Shown here one piece after another: positions 1 to 5,573 of a DNA stretch of 16,767 nt. Location: contig SPCL01000035.1 in NCBI GenBank assembly GCA_004525335.1, forward strand, positions 1 through 16,767, given 5' to 3'. The stretch's first letter is position 1; each line of letters opens with the position of its first letter. Source of the stretch: Thermodesulfobacteriales bacterium. Its GTDB lineage: Bacteria; Desulfobacterota_D; UBA1144; Nemesobacterales; UBA2774. The notes beneath the pieces were generated by a model. That model had not been told where the DNA came from, did no database searches, and saw nothing but the letters and a program-made list of their open reading frames with translations. The position numbers were made by a program, and so were the translations under genes.

Positions 1-116
1 CCCCTATATTTTTGTCTTCCTTCTGAGCCTTCCCATATTTCGGCAATTAGATCGCAACTTTTTTCTCTCAACACATCTATTGTTTTTCTTCTTTTCTCTA
101 ATTCTTCTCTAGTCAT
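1..116 (-). CDS. Unrecognised protein, N-terminal fragment (cut by left edge)
   Basis: An open frame starts at ATG 116-114 and runs 38 codons to the window edge without a stop, so only the N-terminus is visible. It begins MTREELEKRRKTIDVLREK and continues through a Cys-Asp-Leu-Ile-Ala-Glu-Ile-Trp stretch; it is highly charged (many Glu, Lys, Arg) and probably helical, with no signal peptide or membrane segment. The start is supported by a full Shine-Dalgarno AAAGGAGG (124-131) seven bases upstream and by an extended -10 promoter (149-157). These signals are stronger than those of most genes here, so I believe it is real. I do not recognise the family. Small DNA-binding or antitoxin-like proteins can look like this, but nothing visible proves it. 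Confidence 0.6.
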   Translation of the reverse strand, partial: MTREELEKRRKTIDVLREKSCDLIAEIWEGSEGRQKYR

Positions 117-123
117 TTTGTTT

Positions 124-131
124 CCTCCTTT
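124..131 (-). promoter_or_regulatory. Strong ribosome binding site of the left-edge gene
   Basis: The minus strand reads AAAGGAGG, seven bases before ATG at 116. It is an almost complete anti-16S match and decides the start of the truncated left-edge gene. Confidence 0.65.
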
Positions 132-148
132 ACTTATATTATATCTAC

Positions 149-157
149 ATTATATCA
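149..157 (-). promoter_or_regulatory. Extended -10 promoter of the left-edge gene
   Basis: The minus strand reads TGATATAAT, an extended -10 (TG, one base, TATAAT) with a perfect hexamer at 154-149. No good -35 lies at the usual distance, which is normal for extended -10 promoters. A second TATAAT lies at 138-143. The expected start of transcription is near 142, leaving a leader of about 26 bases. The TGA is also the stop codon of the possible small ORF upstream. Confidence 0.45.
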
Positions 158-307
158 CATGAACTCACCCTCCCCTTCCTCGCTCCATTCCATTTCTTTA
201 TACAGGCAGGCCTTACCATTGAGAGGATACAGGGATGATTTACTTTGCATCCCGGTACTATCACAGAACGGGCAGTATCTATTAAGCTTCAGGAATTTCT
301 CAAACAC
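155..307 (-). CDS. Possible small CPxC zinc-ribbon-like protein, 50 residues
   Basis: The minus strand has an open frame from GTG 307-305 to TGA 157-155, beginning VFEKFLKLNRYCPFCDSTG. It has a Cys-Pro-Phe-Cys pair (residues 12-15), one further Cys at 34, and a Glu-rich tail. CPxC is typical of zinc-ribbon half-sites, but a complete four-cysteine site is missing. It lies on the same strand as metX upstream and the left-edge gene downstream, and the composition looks protein-like. Against it: no Shine-Dalgarno precedes the GTG, the frame is closed by TGA just upstream, and the length is within reach of chance. It could be the decayed end of a larger gene. I do not assign a function. Confidence 0.28.
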   Translation of the reverse strand: MFEKFLKLNRYCPFCDSTGMQSKSSLYPLNGKACLYKEMEWSEEGEGEFM

Positions 308-347
308 AGTGGGAATAGAACTAGAGAAAGCTCAAGAGTGCCAATTT

Positions 348-1520
348 TTAATCCTGTAGAGAGCTAAAAAACCCTTTGATATACTGAGTGAGTTCTTTAT
401 ATTCCAATAAGAATGAATCATGGCCGTATGGAGACTCGATTTCTTCATACTGAACATCAACGTTATTTGACTTGAGAGCCTGGACAATTTCTTTTGATTG
501 ATAAGTAGGGAACAGCCAATCTGAGGTGAAAGAGGTGACTAATACTTTTTTGCAATTTATTCTTTCAAATGATTTTTCTAAACTCTCGTAACCCTCGGAA
601 CCGTCATAGAGATCTATTGCTCGCATAATATATATGTAGCTATTCGCATCAAAACGCTCGACAAATTTCTCCCCCTGGTATTCAAGATAATTTTCTATCT
701 CAAATTTGCTCCCCAGTTTCAGCTTCATATTTGCGGGGTCTGAATGTTTTCTGCCAAACTTTTCCCAGAGCCAGTTATGGTGAAGATAAGTTATATGTCC
801 TATCATCCTGGCGATAGCAAGCCCTTTATCGGGTCCCTCTCCTCCATAATAATCTCCCCCGTTCCAATTGGAGTCATCTATTATGGCTCTTATGCCAACT
901 TTATGAATTGCAATTGATTGTGGATTGGATACTGCGCCCGAGGCAACTAATATAATTGAATCTACTATGTCCGGATAAAGGAGCGCCCATTCAAGCGCCT
1001 GCATCCCTCCCATGGACCCGCCTATTACGGACTTCAACCTTTTAACTCCCAGATGGTCTATTAACTCTTTTTGTACCCTGACCATATCTCGAACAGTCAC
1101 CAGAGGGAAAGTCATTCCATAGGGCTTATCCGTTTCAGGATTAATCGAGGATGGACCGGTTGTACCGTAACAACTGCCCAAAATATTTGAGCAGATAACA
1201 AAATATTTATCGGTATCAAAGGCCCTCCCCGGCCCTATCATGACATCCCACCAGCCGGGGTAATCATCGTCAGGGCTGTGTTTTCCCGCAGCGTGTGCGC
1301 TTGCAGTAAGTGCGTGCGCTACAAGAAGCACATTGTCACGAGCTTCATTTAATTCTCCATAAGTTTCATAAGCAACTGTTATTGGACCAAGTTCAAGGCC
1401 GTTGTCCATTTTGAACTTATTTGGAGAATTAGCAAATGTGTAATACTCGGTTTCTACTAATCCTAAAGAGCCTTCCTCAACAATAACAACAGGAGACTCT
1501 CCTAACTCCCTTGTTCTCAT
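348..1520 (-). CDS. metX: Homoserine O-acetyltransferase
   Basis: Transfers an acyl group, normally acetyl from acetyl-CoA, to the hydroxyl of L-homoserine in the cytoplasm, the committed step of methionine synthesis. The 390 residues match the usual MetX length and alpha/beta-hydrolase layout. The nucleophile elbow GGSMGG places the catalytic Ser at 169; Asp334 in TSDWLFP and His367 in YGHDSF complete the triad. Other family signatures are PFxTIxDMVR-like PLVTVRDMVR, the CYGTTGPSS segment and MIGHITYL. Its ATG overlaps the metY stop codon (ATGA), so the two are probably translationally coupled, and the product of MetX is the substrate of MetY. Some MetX-family enzymes use succinyl-CoA; pairing with MetY makes acetyl likely but residues alone do not settle it. 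The roughly 25 residues before the core are poorly conserved, so the exact start rests mainly on the overlap. Confidence 0.95.
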   Translation of the reverse strand: MRTRELGESPVVIVEEGSLGLVETEYYTFANSPNKFKMDNGLELGPITVAYETYGELNEARDNVLLVAHALTASAHAAGKHSPDDDYPGWWDVMIGPGRAFDTDKYFVICSNILGSCYGTTGPSSINPETDKPYGMTFPLVTVRDMVRVQKELIDHLGVKRLKSVIGGSMGGMQALEWALLYPDIVDSIILVASGAVSNPQSIAIHKVGIRAIIDDSNWNGGDYYGGEGPDKGLAIARMIGHITYLHHNWLWEKFGRKHSDPANMKLKLGSKFEIENYLEYQGEKFVERFDANSYIYIMRAIDLYDGSEGYESLEKSFERINCKKVLVTSFTSDWLFPTYQSKEIVQALKSNNVDVQYEEIESPYGHDSFLLEYKELTQYIKGFFSSLQD

Positions 1521-2812
1521 GCTGTAGCCTTTTGAGACTTTTCAAGCCCCTGGTCTAAATCCCAGATTAGGTCATCCAGAGTTTCAAGACCCACTGAAAT
1601 ACGAACTGTCTCAGGAGTTACTCCGGCTGACATCTGCTCTTCTTCGTTTAGCTGACGATGCGTAGTTGAAGCAGGATGCGCTATTAGTGATTTAGCATCT
1701 CCAACATTTACCAGATGGCTAAAAAGTTCAACGCTATTAATTAGTGTCCGACCGGCTTCTAATCCACCTTTTACGCCGAATGTGAAAATAGATCCTGCCC
1801 CTTTAGGCATATATTTCTTGGATAGAGCATGATATGGACTATCTGGTAAACCGGCAAAATTAACCCACTCTACTGCCGGGTGATTTTTCAAGAACTTCGC
1901 AATCGCAAGTGCGTTTGAGCAGTGCCTGTCCATTCTAAGGTTCAGTGTCTCTAAACCTTGAGTGAACAAAAAGCCGTTAAATGGGCTAAGAGCCTGACCA
2001 TGGGTTCTAAGTATTTCAACCCTTGCTCTTATTGCATATCCAAAATTGCCGAAGGTCTCATAGAATTTAATTCCATGATAACCTTTGGAAGGCTCCGTCA
2101 TGCAGGGAAACTTGCCGTTATCCCAGGGGAACTTGCCCCCGTCTACTAAAACGCCTCCTATAGAGGTTCCGTGTCCGCATATAAACTTTGTAGCTGAATT
2201 TACTACTATATCTGCTCCGTGTTCTATAGGTCGACACAAATAAGGAGTTGCAAATGTATTATCAATTATAAGAGGAATACCGGCTTCATGAGCTATTTTG
2301 GCTACAGCCTCTATATCTAAGACATTACCGAGGGGGTTACTGACCGTCTCCGCATAAAGAGCTCTTGTCTTGTCGGTAATCGCTTTTCTAAAGTTCTCAG
2401 GATCATCGGAGTCAACAAAGGTAACGTTTATTCCCATCTCTCTTAGGTTAACGTCAAACTGGGTGTAAGTGCCCCCATAAAGAGTGTTTGAAGATACTAA
2501 TTCATCTCCGACGTGGAGTATTGTAAGAATAGAGGTCATTTGTGCGGCCATACCCGAGCTCAGTGCAAGTGCGGCAGTACCGCCCTCAAGAGCGGCCATT
2601 CTTTCCTCAAACACACCATTTGTAGGATTCATTATTCGAGAGTAAATGTTCCCGAACGCCTCTAGGTTAAAGAGGCTGGCAGCATGCTCAGTGCTATCAA
2701 AAACATAAGCCGTAGTTTGATGAATGGGAACTGCACGTGAGCCTGTATGTGGATCGGGCGATTGCCCGGCATGAATACACTGAGTATCAAAACCAAATTC
2801 TCTATCTGACAT
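1517..2812 (-). CDS. metY: O-acetylhomoserine sulfhydrylase (aminocarboxypropyltransferase)
   Basis: A PLP enzyme of the Cys/Met metabolism family that replaces the acetyl group of O-acetylhomoserine with sulfide to give homocysteine, bypassing cystathionine. It has 431 residues, typical of MetY and longer than the roughly 390 of MetB/MetC; the N-terminal FDTQCIHAGQSPDPHTGSRA is characteristic of MetY. The PLP Lys is residue 209 in NSATKFICGHGT, and IIDNTFATPYLCRP carries the conserved cofactor-binding Asp. The C-terminal SLIAHPASTTHRQL substrate-carboxylate segment is intact. The minus strand has AGGAGGG (2818-2824) five bases before the ATG. It lies 28 bases after the CoA-binding gene and overlaps metX by four bases, indicating one operon. 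No SAM riboswitch fits in the short leader, so regulation by methionine is not evident. Confidence 0.95.
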   Translation of the reverse strand: MSDREFGFDTQCIHAGQSPDPHTGSRAVPIHQTTAYVFDSTEHAASLFNLEAFGNIYSRIMNPTNGVFEERMAALEGGTAALALSSGMAAQMTSILTILHVGDELVSSNTLYGGTYTQFDVNLREMGINVTFVDSDDPENFRKAITDKTRALYAETVSNPLGNVLDIEAVAKIAHEAGIPLIIDNTFATPYLCRPIEHGADIVVNSATKFICGHGTSIGGVLVDGGKFPWDNGKFPCMTEPSKGYHGIKFYETFGNFGYAIRARVEILRTHGQALSPFNGFLFTQGLETLNLRMDRHCSNALAIAKFLKNHPAVEWVNFAGLPDSPYHALSKKYMPKGAGSIFTFGVKGGLEAGRTLINSVELFSHLVNVGDAKSLIAHPASTTHRQLNEEEQMSAGVTPETVRISVGLETLDDLIWDLDQGLEKSQKATA

Positions 2813-2840
2813 TGTAACCCTCCTAATAGTTTAATAGTTG

Positions 2841-3293
2841 TTATTTTTTAGACGATATCAACCGCCTATTTACACCTAAAAAATTAATTCCGCCAAAAAA
2901 CCTTCCATGCTCAATTTTAACACATCGGTTCATAATAACCTCAAGCCCTGCTTCTCTTGCCCTAGCTGCAGCTTCTTCGTGCTCGACTGTGAGCTGCATC
3001 CATAAAACCTTAGCCTCTATTGTAATTGCATCCTCAACTATGGGTGGAACATCCTCAGACCGCCTAAAAATATCTACTATATCAACAGGCCCAGGAATAT
3101 CAAGGAGACTTGGATAGCACTTCTCTCCCAGTATCTCATCATAAGCCGGATTCACCGGGATAATCTTATACCCATGCCCCTTCATATACTTTGCAGCAAA
3201 GTGACTCGGACGGTTCCATTTAGCTGAAAGCCCTACAACCGCTATAGTTTTATACTCCGTTAATATGCGCTTTATAGTCTCGATTGATTCCAT
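2841..3293 (-). CDS. CoA-binding domain protein (COG1832/YccU family)
   Basis: A 150-residue stand-alone Rossmann-fold protein of the CoA-binding domain family. The N-terminal half has a nucleotide-binding turn (AVVGLSAKWNRPSHFAAKYM) and IIPVNP; the middle has VDIVDIFRRSEDVP and the C-terminal end VIMNRCVKIEH, all hallmarks of this family. Length matches other members. The biochemical role is unknown; some relatives bind CoA or acyl-CoA, but no enzyme activity is visible. It is the first gene of a minus-strand unit with metY and metX, which supports a link to acetyl-CoA-dependent methionine synthesis (inference). A weak promoter may precede it (TTGCGC 3340-3345, 18-base spacer, TAAATT 3316-3321), and no clear Shine-Dalgarno is seen before the ATG. 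It shares a 99-base divergent region with the P450 gene. Confidence 0.88.
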   Translation of the reverse strand: MESIETIKRILTEYKTIAVVGLSAKWNRPSHFAAKYMKGHGYKIIPVNPAYDEILGEKCYPSLLDIPGPVDIVDIFRRSEDVPPIVEDAITIEAKVLWMQLTVEHEEAAARAREAGLEVIMNRCVKIEHGRFFGGINFLGVNRRLISSKK

Positions 3294-3352
3294 GGTAATT
3301 TCAGTCTATTTATATAATTTACACGAGTTTCTTAAGATAGCGCAAACTTTAG

Positions 3353-3381
3353 TTGACACCGTGTGCCCAATTCCATATTCT
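3353..3381 (+). promoter_or_regulatory. Near-consensus sigma-70 promoter of the P450 gene
   Basis: A perfect -35 TTGACA (3353-3358), an ideal 17-base spacer and a -10 TATTCT (3376-3381, five of six bases). The expected transcription start is near 3388-3389, only about four or five bases before the ATG at 3393. There is no Shine-Dalgarno in between, so the transcript would be leaderless or nearly so. Confidence 0.6.
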
Positions 3382-3392
3382 AAGTTTTAGCA

Positions 3393-4760
3393 ATGCCGAT
3401 AGCGAAAACCAATCACTTAAGGAAAGATCCTTTCCTACCTCCGGGCCCGAAAGGCTTGCCGTTTGTAGGCTCGTTAATCGATTACTTTAGCGATATGCTC
3501 GGCTTTCTTACAAGAGTTTCTGAGGAATATGGAGACATTGTTTATTATAAGCTTGGCTCTCGTAAGATGTACCTGCTAAACAACCCTGAGCATATTAAAG
3601 ACGTTCTCGTTACCAATAACCGCAACTTTGAAAAAAGCCGGGCCCTCAAACGAACTAAAATAGTTCTTGGAGAAGGTCTACTTACCAACGAAGGCGAGCC
3701 GCATATTAAACAAAGACGCACCATTCAGCCGGTATTTCATCATGAGAGAATCAGATCTTATGGAGATGTGATGGCGGAGTACGCATCCAGAGTAGGTGAA
3801 GACTGGCAAAACGGCTCTGTGGTGAATATTCATAAAGAGATGATGAAGCTCACTCTATTTATTGTTAGTAAAACTATTTTTGACTCCGATATGGAATCGG
3901 AATCAGATGAAATCGGGCAGTCTCTAACTGATCTTGTGAGCTTATTTCCAAGATTACTATTTCCATATTCAGAATACGTAGATAATTGGCCCCTTCCAGC
4001 TAACCGCAGATTCCAGGAGGCTAAAAGCAAGCTCGATAAAATTATTTATGCCTTGATAGAGGAGAGAAAGAAGAATCCCGGAGCTAGGAAGGATCTACTT
4101 TCTATGCTGCTCGAAGCTCAAGACGAAGAAGGCGACGGAGAAAGTATGACAGATCTTCAAGTAAGGGATGAAGCACTAACTCTATTCCTTGCAGGCCAAG
4201 AGAGTACGGCTAACTCATTGGTTTGGACTTGGTATTTAATATCTCAGCATCCACAAGTAGAGAAGAAAATGTACGAGGAGGTCTCTTCGGTTCTAAATGG
4301 AAGTCTGCCAACTCTGGAGGATTTGGGGAAATTGTCCTACACGCAGAATGTGTTTAAAGAAGCTCTACGTCTCTACCCTCCTGCATGGGCTGTGGCAAGA
4401 CAGGTTAAGGAAGATTACGAGGTGGGTGGATATGTAGTACCGGCAGGGGCTGATATTTTTATGAGCCAATATGTTGTCCACCGTGATCCAAGGTTGTACA
4501 GAGAACCGCAGAGGTTCATTCCTGAGCGCTGGAGCTCTGAAGAAACTAAAGGGCTTCCAAGATTTGCATACTTCCCTTTCGGAGGAGGCACAAGAAGATG
4601 TATTGGAGAGCCTTTCGCTTGGATGGAAGGGGTGATTCTAATTGCCACTATCGCATCTAAATGGAAGATGAGACTGGTTCCGCATCAAAAAATAGTACCG
4701 CAAGCCTTAATCACTATCCGTCCCAAAAACGGCATGAACATGATCTTAGAAAAGCGCTAG
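3393..4760 (+). CDS. Cytochrome P450 monooxygenase
   Basis: A soluble bacterial heme-thiolate monooxygenase of 455 residues, inserting oxygen into an unknown, probably hydrophobic substrate with electrons from a separate partner. The proline-rich N-terminus (PPGPKGLPFVGSL) directly precedes the catalytic fold, with no membrane anchor. The C-helix WxxxR-like motif is replaced by HIKQRRTIQPVFH. The I-helix oxygen groove is AGQEST (267-272), with Ser271 where Thr is usual. The K-helix ExxR is Glu323-Arg326, the PERF region reads PQRFIPERW, and the heme loop FPFGGGTRRCIGEPFA has the iron ligand Cys403. The sequence resembles the CYP4/CYP102/CYP110-type group rather than the P450cam type, by impression only. 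No ferredoxin or reductase gene is nearby. It is transcribed from its own strong promoter, and its stop overlaps that of the convergent cytochrome gene. Confidence 0.95.
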   Translation: MPIAKTNHLRKDPFLPPGPKGLPFVGSLIDYFSDMLGFLTRVSEEYGDIVYYKLGSRKMYLLNNPEHIKDVLVTNNRNFEKSRALKRTKIVLGEGLLTNEGEPHIKQRRTIQPVFHHERIRSYGDVMAEYASRVGEDWQNGSVVNIHKEMMKLTLFIVSKTIFDSDMESESDEIGQSLTDLVSLFPRLLFPYSEYVDNWPLPANRRFQEAKSKLDKIIYALIEERKKNPGARKDLLSMLLEAQDEEGDGESMTDLQVRDEALTLFLAGQESTANSLVWTWYLISQHPQVEKKMYEEVSSVLNGSLPTLEDLGKLSYTQNVFKEALRLYPPAWAVARQVKEDYEVGGYVVPAGADIFMSQYVVHRDPRLYREPQRFIPERWSSEETKGLPRFAYFPFGGGTRRCIGEPFAWMEGVILIATIASKWKMRLVPHQKIVPQALITIRPKNGMNMILEKR

Positions 4761-5563
4761 TTCCTGTTCTCATTCATGTAGTTAAAATAAGAAATTAAAT
4801 TATCCAGATCCTGATCTGATAAATCCGGATGATCAGGCATCTGAGAGTAGCGGTATTTAGATGGATGCTTTATGAACTCTTTTATCATGTAGGTATTGCG
4901 GTAAGTGACTATACTTTGGGGGGCATTTAAATCAGGCCCTATTTTACCCCCTTGCTGATTCATAGAATGACATCTGATACAGCGGCCCTTAAATATTTCG
5001 TATCCGTAAAATGCTGATGAATCCTTCGGTGCGCCTTTGGGAAAAACCGCGGGATACTGGTCTTCAAATTTAATAAGATCAATGGATACAAGCTGCCAGG
5101 GCCATGGATACTCATTTTGAGTTGTTTGATCTTTTCCAGTCCAGACAAGATAAAATGGGCCGGGGTTAACCTGCTTTATACTGATTGGCTCCCAATTCTC
5201 GAAATCCAAATCCTCATAAACAATATATCCTCTAGGCTCTTTCAATTTGGAAATTGAAGATACAGACACATATCCATCGAGAGCTTGATAAGCAGCATCT
5301 GTGAATTCAGGGTTGTTTAATCCCTCTCCAAAACCAAGTCTTACCACATCTTGAAGCGTGAAAGCCTTATAGCTTTTTTGTTTTTGATGCATGAGATCTA
5401 GGAATTTGATCTTATGAGTTTTTAGCTTATCTTTGAGCTCACTTAGACTTAACTCCTTTACCAATTCTCCGGACTTTAGAAATTTAAGAGAAGGATTTTC
5501 TTCGGAGGCCTTGGATGAAATTGAAAACAACAAGATTAGCATTATAGCTAAATAAGTTTTCAT
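4757..5563 (-). CDS. Secreted c-type cytochrome with an N-terminal SUOX-like domain
   Basis: An exported single-heme cytochrome c of 268 residues. A signal peptide (MKTYLAIMLILLFSISSKA) starts at ATG 5563; an in-frame TTG at 5587 would add eight polar residues and overlap PBP1C, so I prefer the ATG, which lies ten bases past the PBP1C stop. Residues about 25-165 resemble the fold of the molybdopterin-binding sulfite-oxidase-like domain (LDGYVSVSSISKL, PFYLVWTG, PWPWQLVSIDLI), although I see no molybdenum-liganding Cys. The C-terminal domain has the heme motif CIRCH (Cys195, Cys198, His199) and a probable axial Met242 in SQMPDHPDLS. It therefore carries electrons in the periplasm, with unknown partner. 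It is the last gene after alpha-2-macroglobulin and PBP1C. A similar two-domain layout occurs in other bacterial cytochromes by recollection; the function is not known. Confidence 0.82.
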   Translation of the reverse strand: MKTYLAIMLILLFSISSKASEENPSLKFLKSGELVKELSLSELKDKLKTHKIKFLDLMHQKQKSYKAFTLQDVVRLGFGEGLNNPEFTDAAYQALDGYVSVSSISKLKEPRGYIVYEDLDFENWEPISIKQVNPGPFYLVWTGKDQTTQNEYPWPWQLVSIDLIKFEDQYPAVFPKGAPKDSSAFYGYEIFKGRCIRCHSMNQQGGKIGPDLNAPQSIVTYRNTYMIKEFIKHPSKYRYSQMPDHPDLSDQDLDNLISYFNYMNENRN

Positions 5564-5573
5564 AGTCTTTTTA

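Noticed and set aside
159..359. Plus-strand frame of 66 residues left of metX
   Set aside because: No ribosome binding site, runs into the metX 3' end, and the opposite strand holds a more protein-like frame and promoter.
2813..3392. SAM or other methionine-related riboswitch for the met operon
   Set aside because: The gap before metY is 28 bases and that before the CoA-binding gene is 99 bases; no riboswitch-like multi-stem fold fits and no terminator is present.
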